The notes below the pieces were generated by a model that searched no databases, was not told the origin of the DNA, and saw nothing but the letters and a program-made list of their open reading frames with translations. The translations under genes and the position numbers were made by a program. A DNA stretch of 24,169 nt from an uncultured Varibaculum sp. (lineage in GTDB: Bacteria > Actinomycetota > Actinomycetes > Actinomycetales > Actinomycetaceae): positions 1-24,169 of the forward strand of contig NZ_CABTZZ010000028.1 in assembly GCF_902489465.1 (NCBI RefSeq), given 5' to 3'. Below, in pieces: positions 1-8,442 of the stretch. Numbering within the stretch: the first letter of the stretch is position 1; each line of letters opens with the position of its first letter.

Positions 1-70
1 CCCCCCCCCCCCAGGGGCCCCAAAAAAGAGGGAGGGGGGGCGGGGTGTTTCCCCCCGCGCCCGCCTTGGC
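1..70. other. Low-complexity contig end
   Basis: The first 12 bases are all C. Short homopolymer blocks of G, C and A follow until about base 70. The composition is unlike the rest of the window. It looks like a sequencing or assembly artefact at a contig edge rather than genome sequence. Nothing can be said about an sdhB terminator here. Confidence 0.7.
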
Positions 71-108
71 CATGCAAAAGAACGGCTATTTAACTGTTAG
101 CTGCAGGT

Positions 109-870
109 TTAAACTCCAGACAGAACAGCTTTGCCGAGCTGCCGGTTTAGTACCGCGATAAAGTCCAGAGGAATCTGCTTGGGGCATACCGCCGCGCATT
201 CACCAAAGTTGGTGCATCCACCGAATCCTTCAGCACCCATCCGATTAAGCATCTGCGTAACCCGCCGGAGATTCTCCGGTTTACCTTGCGGCAAAAGACC
301 CAGGTGGGTCACTTTCGCAGAGGTAAATAGCATCGCCGAGCCGTTCGGGCAAGCAGCCACGCACGCCCCACAACCGATACAGGCCGCGGCCTCGAAAGCC
401 CGATCCGCATCCTTCTTGGGAACCGGAGTGGAATGTGCATCCGGAGCGGCACCGGTATTAACCGAAATGTATCCGCCCGCCTGAATAATACGATCCAAGG
501 CGCTCCGGTTAACCACCAGATCCTTAATGATCGGGAATGCCTTGGAGCGCCAAGGCTCAACGGTGATCGTGTCCCCATCCTTGAAGGAACGCATATGCAG
601 CTGACAGGTGGTGGCGTTATCTTTCGGATCCGGGGAGTGGTTTCCATGCGGAACCCCGTTAATCACCAGGCCGCACATACCACAAATTCCCTCGCGACAG
701 TCCGAGTCAAACGCGACCGGCTCTTCTCCGCGGGCAAATAGATCCTCGTTGAGGATATCCAGCATTTCCAGGAAAGAGGAATCCTCGCTAACTCCGTGGA
801 GCTGATATTCGTGGATAGCTCCCTCGGCGTCTGGGCCAGCCTGACGCCAGATTCGCAAAGTGATGTTCAC
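109..870 (-). CDS. sdhB: Succinate dehydrogenase/fumarate reductase iron-sulfur subunit
   Basis: This 253-residue protein carries electrons from the flavin of SdhA to the quinone site in SdhC, on the cytoplasmic face of the membrane. The N-terminal half is a plant-type ferredoxin domain with Cys58, Cys63, Cys66 and Cys89 in the usual 2Fe-2S spacing (CREGICGMCG). The C-terminal half has a bacterial ferredoxin pattern, Cys164, Cys167, Cys170 and Cys174 (CIGCGACVAACP), and a second Cys group at 219, 225 and 229, as expected for the 4Fe-4S and 3Fe-4S clusters. The start is GTG. It overlaps the sdhA stop by 4 bases (GTGA) and has AAGGAG upstream, so the two genes are translationally coupled. It is the last gene of sdhCAB. 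Length and motifs are normal. The family cannot be split into dehydrogenase or reductase by sequence alone. Confidence 0.96.
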   Translation of the reverse strand: MNITLRIWRQAGPDAEGAIHEYQLHGVSEDSSFLEMLDILNEDLFARGEEPVAFDSDCREGICGMCGLVINGVPHGNHSPDPKDNATTCQLHMRSFKDGDTITVEPWRSKAFPIIKDLVVNRSALDRIIQAGGYISVNTGAAPDAHSTPVPKKDADRAFEAAACIGCGACVAACPNGSAMLFTSAKVTHLGLLPQGKPENLRRVTQMLNRMGAEGFGGCTNFGECAAVCPKQIPLDFIAVLNRQLGKAVLSGV

Positions 871-2852
871 TTGTAGCTCCTTGTCTTGACCTCGATATTG
901 TTGTAAATCAGATCCTCCTTGTGCAGGACAGGGGGCTGATTCTCACCTTTCCATTCCCAAGCGGCTACATACATGAAGTTTTCATCGTCACGCATAGCCT
1001 CTCCTTCCGGAGTTTGGTGCTCTTCCCGGAAGTGACCGCCACAGGATTCTTCACGATGCAAGGCATCGATACACATCAGCTCGCCCAGCTCTAGGAAGTC
1101 AGCCAAGCGACCGGCGCGTTCTAGCGACTGGTTCATCTCGCCGCTCTTTTTGCCCGGGATCCGTACATTGGTCCAGAACTCGTTACGCAGGTTCCGAATC
1201 ATGCCGATAGCTTTCTGCAGCCCCTCGCGGGTGCGGGACATACCGCAGTACTCCCACATAATGTGGCCGAGTTCCTTGTGGATAGAGTCCACCGAACGCG
1301 TACCCTCAATCGCCATCAAGCGGTCAATACGCTCTTGCGCTTGGGCTTTGGCAGCCACCACATCCGGATGATCTTGCGGAAGATCTTCCCAATCCAAGGT
1401 ATGAGCCAGGTAGTCATTTACCGTGTTCGGCAACACGAAATAACCATCAGATAGTCCCTGCATCAAAGCGGAGGCACCCAAGCGGTTAGCGCCGTGATCA
1501 GAGAAGTTAGCTTCCCCGCCCACATACAGACCCGGGATAGTGGTCTGAAGGTCATAGTCAACCCAAACCCCACCCATGGTGTAGTGCACCGCCGGGTAAA
1601 TCCGCATCGGAACCTCATAAGGATCGTCATCGGTAATCCGCTTATACATATCGAACAGGTTGCCGTACTTGGCAGAAACCGCTTCCTTGCCCATACGTTC
1701 AATCGCATCCGCGAAATCCAAGTAAACGCCGCGAGCAACGCCGTCAATCTCCGGTCCTACCCCGCGACCCTCATCGCACATATTCTTGGCTTGCCGCGAA
1801 GCAATATCACGGGGAACCAAGTTACCGAAAGAGGGATAGATACGCTCTAAGTAGTAGTCACGATCTTCTTCCGGGATTTCCCGCGGGTCTTTCTTGCAAT
1901 CCTCTTTCTTCTTGGGAACCCAAATACGTCCATCGTTACGCAAGGATTCACTCATCAAAGTGAGCTTAGATTGCTGATCACCATGCTGGGGAATACAAGT
2001 CGGGTGAATCTGGGTGTAGCAAGGGTTAGCAAAATAGGCACCCTTACGGTGAGCACGCCAAGCAGCAGTACCGTTACACCCCATAGCGTTGGTGGACAAG
2101 AAGAACACATTTCCATAACCACCGGTCGCCAAAATAACAATCGAGGCAGTGAAAGTTTCCAGTTCACCAGTTTCCATATCGCGAGCCACAATCCCGCGCG
2201 CCCGACCGTCGGAAACGATGAGTTCCACCATTTCATGACGGGAGTGAGAAACCACGGTTCCCGCGTTGACCTGACGCTGCAGCGCCTGATAGGCGCCAAT
2301 TAGGAGCTGCTGACCCGTCTGACCCCGCGCATAGAAAGTACGAGAAACCTGCACCCCACCGAAAGAACGGTTATCTAGCAGGCCACCATATTCACGGGCA
2401 AAAGGCACGCCCTGCGCTACACACTGGTCAATAATATTGGCAGATACTTCCGCGAGCCGGTAAACGTTAGTTTCCCGAGCGCGGTAATCCCCGCCCTTAA
2501 CCGTGTCATAGAACAGGCGGTAGTCAGAGTCGTTGTCATTGCGATAATTCTTCGCCGCGTTAATCCCGCCCTGAGCCGCAATCGAGTGTGCGCGGCGAGC
2601 AGAGTCTTGGTAGAAGAAAGCATCGACGTGGTAGCCCATTTCGCCTAGCGAAGCAGCAGCGGCGCCCCCTGCCAGGCCGGTACCTACCACGATTACTTTG
2701 ATTTTACGACGGTTAGCCGGGTTAACCAGCGCCGCATTAAACTGGCGTTGCTTCCAGCATTTTTCAATCGGTACATCTAGAGGGGCTTTCTGGTCGGCGA
2801 TTGGCTCGCCAACAGAATATAGACCGTCGACTAGGTTTTGTTGTTCAGTCAT
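867..2852 (-). CDS. sdhA: Succinate dehydrogenase/fumarate reductase flavoprotein subunit
   Basis: This is the catalytic subunit that interconverts succinate and fumarate using covalent FAD. From the ATG at 2852 it has 661 residues. The FAD-binding Rossmann motif GTGLAGGAAAA lies at residues 57-67. The segment AHSIAAQGGINA carries His89, the expected site of covalent FAD attachment. Further on, GEANFSDHGANRLGASAL is the conserved C-terminal FAD/substrate segment. A longer start at 2861 exists, but its ATG abuts the GGAAGG ribosome site. The ATG at 2852 lies about 9 bases after that site and is preferred. The long form, about 660 residues, is typical of the actinobacterial and epsilonproteobacterial B-type enzymes. 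It sits between sdhC and sdhB in one operon. Confidence 0.95.
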   Translation of the reverse strand: MTEQQNLVDGLYSVGEPIADQKAPLDVPIEKCWKQRQFNAALVNPANRRKIKVIVVGTGLAGGAAAASLGEMGYHVDAFFYQDSARRAHSIAAQGGINAAKNYRNDNDSDYRLFYDTVKGGDYRARETNVYRLAEVSANIIDQCVAQGVPFAREYGGLLDNRSFGGVQVSRTFYARGQTGQQLLIGAYQALQRQVNAGTVVSHSRHEMVELIVSDGRARGIVARDMETGELETFTASIVILATGGYGNVFFLSTNAMGCNGTAAWRAHRKGAYFANPCYTQIHPTCIPQHGDQQSKLTLMSESLRNDGRIWVPKKKEDCKKDPREIPEEDRDYYLERIYPSFGNLVPRDIASRQAKNMCDEGRGVGPEIDGVARGVYLDFADAIERMGKEAVSAKYGNLFDMYKRITDDDPYEVPMRIYPAVHYTMGGVWVDYDLQTTIPGLYVGGEANFSDHGANRLGASALMQGLSDGYFVLPNTVNDYLAHTLDWEDLPQDHPDVVAAKAQAQERIDRLMAIEGTRSVDSIHKELGHIMWEYCGMSRTREGLQKAIGMIRNLRNEFWTNVRIPGKKSGEMNQSLERAGRLADFLELGELMCIDALHREESCGGHFREEHQTPEGEAMRDDENFMYVAAWEWKGENQPPVLHKEDLIYNNIEVKTRSYK

Positions 2853-2871
2853 CTTACGCATCCTTCCCTAA

Positions 2872-3630
2872 CTAACACGCCACCGGAGCGGGGTTGGTGA
2901 TTACCAGATACAGCGGTGGGATGGCGAACATGGCGAACAGCAATAGCCCCACGATCCCGGAAATATAAACGGTCGCTTTATGCGTGTTTTCCCGGATCCA
3001 ACCCATAGTTTGTAGGGCGGACCATACGCCGTGCCCCACGTGCAGAGCCACAATCGCGACCGCACCCAGGTAAATGATCAGCGTCCACCAGTTAGCTGGC
3101 GAGAACGTGGTTACCATCATGTTCCACGGTGCTACCGGGATCATCTCTCCTTCTACACTGCAGGTAGCTGAGCTATAGGCTTCCCTTGCACCAATCTGGA
3201 ACCACTTGGTAGTGAAATGGAACAGATGGAACAGAACAAAGATAACCAGCAGTACTGAACCGACACGAACAGTTCGAGCAGCATAGTTATTAACCACGTT
3301 CTGTTTGACTACGTACTTCTGAGAGCCTCGTCCCTTGCTGGCGCGATACCAGAGGTAGAAGGCGCAGATCATATGGATAATGACGCAAGCAAGTAGCAGT
3401 ACGCGCAGAATCCAAAGCAAGCCTTCATAAGGCAGGATAGGGGCACCGAAGACCCGTAGGTGGTGGGCATAGCCGTTATAGGCATCAGGCCCCGCCAGAA
3501 TCTTCAGGTTGCCGTAGGAATGCATTAACACAAACAGCACAAAAAATACGCCGGTAACGGCCATGCACTGTTTCGCGAAGACCAGGGTGTTCCAGCTTCG
3601 CCTCTTTTGAATTTCTTTTGTATTGGCCAC
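2872..3630 (-). CDS. sdhC: Succinate dehydrogenase cytochrome b subunit (B-type anchor)
   Basis: This is the membrane anchor of the complex, binding heme b and (mena)quinone. The 252 residues show five hydrophobic segments, at about 22-42, 72-95, 122-140, 182-205 and 218-245. Histidines lie inside or next to them (His37, His86, His135/138, His197/200), the pattern expected for a di-heme five-helix anchor. No sdhD follows: sdhA begins about 20 bases downstream, so this is the single-subunit-anchor type. The start is GTG and has only a weak GGTGGG well upstream. No better in-frame start is visible. The gene opens the sdhCAB operon. Confidence 0.93.
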   Translation of the reverse strand: MANTKEIQKRRSWNTLVFAKQCMAVTGVFFVLFVLMHSYGNLKILAGPDAYNGYAHHLRVFGAPILPYEGLLWILRVLLLACVIIHMICAFYLWYRASKGRGSQKYVVKQNVVNNYAARTVRVGSVLLVIFVLFHLFHFTTKWFQIGAREAYSSATCSVEGEMIPVAPWNMMVTTFSPANWWTLIIYLGAVAIVALHVGHGVWSALQTMGWIRENTHKATVYISGIVGLLLFAMFAIPPLYLVITNPAPVAC

Positions 3631-3760
3631 GATTCACAGGCTAACCCACCGGTTTTCACCGACTTAGGAATTTGGGTCTAGATAGGAATAAAAACGCGAA
3701 AAAAATCGAATCAATTAGCGCCTAAACTGTTTGTACCTGCAAAGATAGCGGATCTGTCTC
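3631..3760 (-). promoter_or_regulatory. Probable sdhCAB promoter region
   Basis: The AT-rich stretch upstream of sdhC must hold the operon promoter, because the gene before it (rimI) belongs to a different run. On the minus strand TTGCAG at about 3739-3744 is followed 17 bases later by GCTAAT, and TTGATT with TATTCC at 18 bases is an alternative. Both are weak matches, so the exact promoter is not settled. Confidence 0.3.
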
Positions 3761-3770
3761 CGGGGTAACG

Positions 3771-3802
3771 AAAGAAAAACTAAGAGGGGATTTCCGAATC
3801 CC
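3771..3802 (-). terminator. Possible terminator after rimI
   Basis: On the minus strand GGGATT and AATCCC form a 6-bp stem with a 4-base loop (3787-3802). A T-rich stretch including GTTTTTC follows at 3771-3786. It lies about 70 bases past the rimI stop and could end the glmS-to-rimI transcript. The stem is short and the T-run is offset, so this is tentative. A second AT-rich hairpin (GCAAAA/TTTTGC) lies at 3851-3866. Confidence 0.4.
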
Positions 3803-3872
3803 GCCGGAAAGAACTCAGGAATTTTTAAATAATTGAGAAAGCTTGAAGTTGCAAAATACGTTTTGCCGGTGC

Positions 3873-4358
3873 TCAGGAGGAGGTTACTTCTGCACCGACA
3901 GGACCGGGAGACGGACTCGCCAAACGTTTGCGCATCACTATGGCGTCTTCGCGGGGATGGGAATAATATCCGCGGCGCACACTCAAGGATGCAAAACCGG
4001 CGCGTTCATAAAGTGCGATCGCAGCCTGGTTAGACCGGCGCACTTCCAAAAACATTTCAGTTGCTCCCCGTTTACGCGCAGCGCTGAGGGCGGATTTTAA
4101 GAGGGCGGCTCCCAGTCCGCGGCGACGCTTTCCGGGCAACACTGCCAAGGAATGCAACTCGGATTCGGGAACTAGAACTTCCAAGAGAGCTGCCCCCACT
4201 AAGATCTGCTCCTGCCAGATCCCAATGGCTAGCCCGTAACGGGCAGATAGCATTTGCCGCAGCTGCATGTCGCTAAAGCCTTCTGTCCCAAAAGAGGACT
4301 CCTCCAAGGCGAGCAGTGCGGGCACGTCCTCGAGACTTAAAGAAACGCAGCTACTCAC
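3873..4358 (-). CDS. rimI: Ribosomal-protein-alanine N-acetyltransferase (GNAT)
   Basis: This GNAT-fold acetyltransferase would transfer acetyl from acetyl-CoA to a protein N-terminus, classically ribosomal protein S18. The protein has 161 residues from the GTG at 4358. The acetyl-CoA loop RRRGLGAALL begins near residue 78, after the strand LHSLAVLP. The C-terminal part, with NQAAIALYERAGF, is the standard RimI signature. A longer frame opens at an ATG at 4394 but overlaps tsaB by 29 bases and has no ribosome site. The GTG is preceded by AGGGG and lies just after the tsaB stop, and the fold begins there. The tsaE-tsaB-rimI order is conserved in actinobacteria, where tsaD usually follows; here it does not. 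The substrate is inferred from family and context. Confidence 0.85.
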   Translation of the reverse strand: MSSCVSLSLEDVPALLALEESSFGTEGFSDMQLRQMLSARYGLAIGIWQEQILVGAALLEVLVPESELHSLAVLPGKRRRGLGAALLKSALSAARKRGATEMFLEVRRSNQAAIALYERAGFASLSVRRGYYSHPREDAIVMRKRLASPSPGPVGAEVTSS

Positions 4359-4365
4359 AAAACCC

Positions 4366-5061
4366 CTATTTTGCCTGGTTAGGGGGCTGCACATCCGGCC
4401 GGCGCAGATACAGGGGAGATACTGTATCTAGGAGTTCATCAGCTGACTTCCCGGCTAAGCGTACCTGTGCGATCCTACCTAGTACCGCCGCTTCCACCTC
4501 GGTAGGGAGCCCGGGATTTAACCTCAAGTCTTGGGGATAAAGCTCCGCGCCCGCTCCCGCCACAATCAGCCCGGGAGTAGCCGCTCGATTAGCGAATGCT
4601 GCGGGTCTACCCACTTCCGGTCCCCATAGACAGCAAACATCATCGGGGCCGTCCGCGCGATACTGAGCGCAATAAACCTCTTTACGACGCGCATCGGTAG
4701 CCACAAATACTTCCTGCGTGGGCGGAACCAGGTCTAATACTGCGCGTGCCAGGGCATCGAGGGAACTAATTCCGATCACCGGCACTCCCAGTACAAAACC
4801 AATCGTGCGGGCAGTTACCAACCCGGAACGCAATCCGGTAAAAGGAGCCGGGCCGCGTCCTACTGCCACCGCCTCAATACCGGCTTTCGCGAGGGCGCAC
4901 TCGCAAGCTTCCTGCACTACCTCACTAACCAGTTCTGCAAGATGTTCCGCGTGGGATCGAGAGTCCTGGCTAGACCGGCTAGCTAACACCTGGTTCTTAG
5001 CTTCGCTATCCCACAGGGCAACCGAAGCTCCCAGCGAAGTATCAATACATAGAATCCGCAT
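4366..5061 (-). CDS. tsaB: tRNA t6A biosynthesis protein TsaB
   Basis: TsaB is the scaffold partner of TsaD in making N6-threonylcarbamoyladenosine at tRNA position 37. It has an ASKHA fold but lacks catalysis of its own. The protein starts MRILCIDTS and has 231 residues, with the family motif GPAPFTGLRSGLVTAR near the middle and ISSLDALA soon after. The reading frame stays open to 5172, but that adds 37 unrelated residues and runs into tsaE. The ATG at 5061 has TAGG about 8 bases upstream and leaves 4 bases after the tsaE stop. It lies between tsaE and rimI. Confidence 0.92.
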   Translation of the reverse strand: MRILCIDTSLGASVALWDSEAKNQVLASRSSQDSRSHAEHLAELVSEVVQEACECALAKAGIEAVAVGRGPAPFTGLRSGLVTARTIGFVLGVPVIGISSLDALARAVLDLVPPTQEVFVATDARRKEVYCAQYRADGPDDVCCLWGPEVGRPAAFANRAATPGLIVAGAGAELYPQDLRLNPGLPTEVEAAVLGRIAQVRLAGKSADELLDTVSPLYLRRPDVQPPNQAK

Positions 5062-5065
5062 ATTA

Positions 5066-5611
5066 TTACCTACTTTTCTTGTCCGTCCTCCAACGCGGAA
5101 AAATCTGTTCCCAGTCCGTTCCTTCCCAGCGCTTCCCCAGTGAGCGGATAGAGATTGTCCGTTTACCATCATCCATTTCCGCCAGATCTACTACCCCGTT
5201 ACTGCTGGTAGCGACCCCGCCGTGTTCCCGGTGAATCTCGATCTCCAGGCGATCAGCCGACAGCTGTTCGGTTTTGCCTTCTCCCCATTCGATGACGGTG
5301 ATTGCCTCCTCTAGAGTGGAGTCCAAATCGAGGGTTTCTAGATCGGTTAGATCTTTGATCCGGTAGGCATCCGCATGAATCAGATCCGGCCCTCCCACCA
5401 GAGACGGGTGTACCCGGGCAACAATAAAAGTGGGGGAAGATACCCTGCCTTTAACCTGCAGTCCAGAACCGATCCCCTGAGTAAAAGTAGTTTTTCCGGC
5501 TCCCAACCCTCCGGAGAGCATCACTAAATCACCGCGCCGAAGCTGCTTGGCTAAGAGCTCTCCGGCGGCGCGCGTCTGATCGGAAGAATTAACGGTGATA
5601 GTAAAGGACAT
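5066..5611 (-). CDS. tsaE: tRNA t6A biosynthesis ATPase TsaE
   Basis: This small P-loop ATPase drives turnover of the TsaB-TsaD complex during t6A synthesis in the cytoplasm. It has 181 residues. The Walker A motif GGLGAGKTT is at 34-42, and the family segments SSPTFIVARVH and VIEWGEG are present. The start ATG has a strong GGAGGA site about 3 bases upstream. It follows alr by 8 bases. The protein is slightly longer than the usual 150-160 residues because of a C-terminal tail. Confidence 0.94.
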   Translation of the reverse strand: MSFTITVNSSDQTRAAGELLAKQLRRGDLVMLSGGLGAGKTTFTQGIGSGLQVKGRVSSPTFIVARVHPSLVGGPDLIHADAYRIKDLTDLETLDLDSTLEEAITVIEWGEGKTEQLSADRLEIEIHREHGGVATSSNGVVDLAEMDDGKRTISIRSLGKRWEGTDWEQIFPRWRTDKKSR

Positions 5612-5619
5612 GTCTCCTC

Positions 5620-6783
5620 CTAGATATAGACTCGCGGCACCCGAGGATTAAGGTCGGTAACAATCGTATAGTTTATGGTTTCGGCGGCCTTTGCCCAATC
5701 GTCGGCGGTGGGCTCCCCCTGGGAGCCATCTCCCCACACCCGCACCGTCGCCCCGGGCGCCAGCGGTGGCTTTCCGTCCTCGCCGCTACCTAAATCCACC
5801 ATGAATTGATCCATACAAATCCGTCCTACCTGCGGATATTTCTGCCCATTGGCTCCAACCCAGATTTTTCCGGAAGCATGGCGGTCAATTCCATCCGCAT
5901 ATCCCAGCGGCACGATCCCGATATAGGTATCGCGGGGCGCCACCCAGGTACCACCATAAGAAACGGGGTGACCTGCAGGAAGTTTCTTGACGCTGATCAA
6001 ATCGGCTTCGACGCGCATAATCGGGGTCAGCTGCAGACTGGCAGTAGTGGCGCGCGCCGGATTCGGGGTGAGGCCGTACATGGCGATCCCATAGCGCGTA
6101 AGGTCAAAATGTGCCTGCGGATGCCACAGCAGTCCTGAAGAAGCCGAGAGATGCCGAACTACCTGCGTAAAACCGCGTTGGCGAGCAAGTTCGCACGCCT
6201 GCTGGAAGTCTGCAAGCTGGCGTGCAGTCGCTTCTTCTCCTGCTCCTGATTCGTCTCCGCGCGCTAAATGCGACCAGATCCCGCTAACTGCCACGGTGCC
6301 CTCTTCACTGGCGAGCGCTGCCGCCGAAAGCAAAGGAGCCAGTTTTTCAGGCAGTGCCCCCTCGCGTCCCATCCCGGTATCCACCGCCAGGTGAATGCGG
6401 GCTTGCTTACCTGCCGCTCGGGCGGCACTGCCAATAGCCAATAATGTTTGGGGATTAGATACCGCAATATCCAAATCGGCTTTAATCGCGGCTTCCAGAT
6501 CCGCATCGGGACTGAAAATCCAAGTAAAAATGCGGGCCTGCGGAAAATCTTTCAGTGCCTGTCGCAGCTGCATTGCTTCCGCCAGCTGCGCCACCCCAAA
6601 CCATTTGATTCCGAACTCGAGGGCGGCAAGCGCAATCTGCCCGCCTCCATGGCCGTAGGCATTGGCTTTTACAATCGCCATTGCCTGCACATTCGGGTCA
6701 CATTTGCGCAGCTGTTGCAGGTTTTTTTCCAGTGCCGACAGGTCAATAATCGCGCGCGCCGGAAAATCAGTATCCATGACCAT
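5620..6783 (-). CDS. alr: Alanine racemase
   Basis: This PLP enzyme converts L-alanine to D-alanine for peptidoglycan. It has 387 residues. Lys39 in AIVKANAYGHG is the PLP lysine. Tyr276 in HPVSYGGTW is the expected second catalytic base. GYADG and RICMDQ are the conserved C-terminal motifs that build the partner active site in the dimer. The first ATG (6783) has GAGCGG about 7 bases upstream; a second ATG two codons later is possible. It sits 12 bases after nnr and before tsaE, a usual actinobacterial order. Confidence 0.95.
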   Translation of the reverse strand: MVMDTDFPARAIIDLSALEKNLQQLRKCDPNVQAMAIVKANAYGHGGGQIALAALEFGIKWFGVAQLAEAMQLRQALKDFPQARIFTWIFSPDADLEAAIKADLDIAVSNPQTLLAIGSAARAAGKQARIHLAVDTGMGREGALPEKLAPLLSAAALASEEGTVAVSGIWSHLARGDESGAGEEATARQLADFQQACELARQRGFTQVVRHLSASSGLLWHPQAHFDLTRYGIAMYGLTPNPARATTASLQLTPIMRVEADLISVKKLPAGHPVSYGGTWVAPRDTYIGIVPLGYADGIDRHASGKIWVGANGQKYPQVGRICMDQFMVDLGSGEDGKPPLAPGATVRVWGDGSQGEPTADDWAKAAETINYTIVTDLNPRVPRVYI

Positions 6784-6795
6784 GACTATACCGCT

Positions 6796-8418
6796 CTAGG
6801 CTTGGCTCAAAGCATAGGCGATAGCTCGGGGAACCTGGTGGGCAATATCGGTAGCCACTATCGGTGCCCCCAAAGACGCCGCGCCGGACGGATCGTCACC
6901 GGTAACCGGAAGTCCCGCCGCTTTCCGAGCTGCCATGGCGTGTACCCAGGCAGCTGAGGCAACCGCGGCTGACATTTGGGAAGGAGTTAGGCGACGCCCT
7001 AATTGCTCTGCGCGGGCTTGATGTTGGGCTAACACTGCAGCGGTGATGCCCGCAAGTACATCGCCCGAACCAGCAGTACCCGTCCAGAAAGGTGCCCCAG
7101 CCTGGCTAAACATTGTTTCTTCTGGGCTGGCAATCACAGTTACTGCTCCTTTAAGCAGCACCGTTGCCCCGGTTTTATCCGCTAAGAACTGCGCCCAAGC
7201 AGCCGGAGAGGCCTCCACCTCGGCGCGAGTAACCCCGCCACGTCCTCCTCCGGCTCCTAGGGTAGAAAGTAGACGCGCAGCCTCCCCTGCGTGAGGAGTA
7301 AGTACTGCCCGGTGGTTAAGAGTTCCGCCCGGAATCTGCGAGATGATTTGGGGATAGAGGTCGATCGCGCCCGCGTCCAGCACCAGAGGAATTCCACTGG
7401 TAGCAGCCTGTACCGCTTGGTTAATCGCCTCGCGTACCCGGGAAGTATCTTTAGGGTCGATACCGGGACCTACCAGCAGGCATTGATGTTTCCCGGAACC
7501 GGCAACTGCCTGCGGGAAACGAGACAATATTGCGAAAGCCGCGTCCTCGGGCCCCACATAGCGCACCATCCCGGCACCGGCTCTACCCGCGCCCTCTACG
7601 CACATCACCCCGGTCAGGGGGAAGGCGGAAGAACCGGCAACTACCTGCACTACCCCGCGAGTATATTTATGGTCTTCGGCGCCGGGCACCGGCCACAAAG
7701 ATCCCACATCACTTGCCTCCAGGCGGGCTAATCGCGGCTTTTCCATCTGCAGACCCAGGTCTACTAACCGTACCTGCCCGAATTGATAGGCGGCAGGAGG
7801 AAGTAGACAGGAGGATTTGCGTCCTCCCATAGTTACGGTCACGTCAGCTGCCAGGAAAGGACCCGGTAGCCGTCCATCATCGGTGAAAACCCCGGAGGGG
7901 ATATCGATCGCCACCCGCAGCACTTTTAAACGCCGAGATTCATATAAGCGATTTAATTCCAGCACTACCTGCGCTAATGGTTCGCGCAGTTTACCGTTTA
8001 CCCCGGTTCCTACCAGGCCATCAATCCATACCTGGGCGGCGCGGGCGCGGCGGGCGCTTAGGCGCGCAATCTGGCGGCTACTGCCTGCTAAATCTACCTG
8101 CTCGATAGTCACCTGTGCTTTTTCTGCCGCCGCCAGTGCTTTGCGGTGGGGCTTATCGGAAAGTATCAGCGCTAGGCAGGAATAGCCTAGTTTCGCCAAA
8201 TAGGATAGGGCGTATAGGCAGTCGCCGCCGTTGTCGCCGCCACCGACTAAACCCAGAATCCGGGTTTCTTCAACTTTGGCACCCCGGGCAAGCAGAAATT
8301 CGACAGTAGTATCACTAACTTCGCCAGCCGCCTTTTTCATCAGTGCCCCCTGCGGATGGGCAGCTACCACTTGGGCTTCGGCCCCCCTTACTGTCTGTTT
8401 CTCGAATGCCTCAATCAT
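6796..8418 (-). CDS. nnr: Bifunctional NAD(P)HX epimerase/dehydratase
   Basis: This fused repair enzyme restores damaged, hydrated NADH and NADPH. The N-terminal YjeF_N domain, about residues 1-225, epimerises the hydrate; GGGDNGGD and IDIPSGV are its motifs. The C-terminal ribokinase-like domain, about 240-535, dehydrates the S-form with ADP or ATP. It shows LTPHAGEAARLL, the KGAVTVI strand, and GTAGSGDVLAGI with the catalytic Asp of the GSGD motif. The 540-residue length matches the fused form. The gene lies 24 bases after glmS and 12 before alr. Function is by family; neighbours add only operon position. Confidence 0.93.
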   Translation of the reverse strand: MIEAFEKQTVRGAEAQVVAAHPQGALMKKAAGEVSDTTVEFLLARGAKVEETRILGLVGGGDNGGDCLYALSYLAKLGYSCLALILSDKPHRKALAAAEKAQVTIEQVDLAGSSRQIARLSARRARAAQVWIDGLVGTGVNGKLREPLAQVVLELNRLYESRRLKVLRVAIDIPSGVFTDDGRLPGPFLAADVTVTMGGRKSSCLLPPAAYQFGQVRLVDLGLQMEKPRLARLEASDVGSLWPVPGAEDHKYTRGVVQVVAGSSAFPLTGVMCVEGAGRAGAGMVRYVGPEDAAFAILSRFPQAVAGSGKHQCLLVGPGIDPKDTSRVREAINQAVQAATSGIPLVLDAGAIDLYPQIISQIPGGTLNHRAVLTPHAGEAARLLSTLGAGGGRGGVTRAEVEASPAAWAQFLADKTGATVLLKGAVTVIASPEETMFSQAGAPFWTGTAGSGDVLAGITAAVLAQHQARAEQLGRRLTPSQMSAAVASAAWVHAMAARKAAGLPVTGDDPSGAASLGAPIVATDIAHQVPRAIAYALSQA

Positions 8419-8442
8419 GCCGCCAGATTTCCTTCCTGCTGA

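Noticed and set aside
131..484. Plus-strand frames of 100 or more codons opposite sdhB and sdhA
   Set aside because: Shadows of well-supported minus-strand genes, with no ribosome sites or family motifs.
3843..4100. Plus-strand frame opposite rimI
   Set aside because: A shadow of the GNAT gene, with no recognisable features.
5062..5172. A 37-residue N-terminal extension of TsaB
   Set aside because: It overlaps tsaE in another frame and is not family-like. The inner ATG has a good site and spacing.
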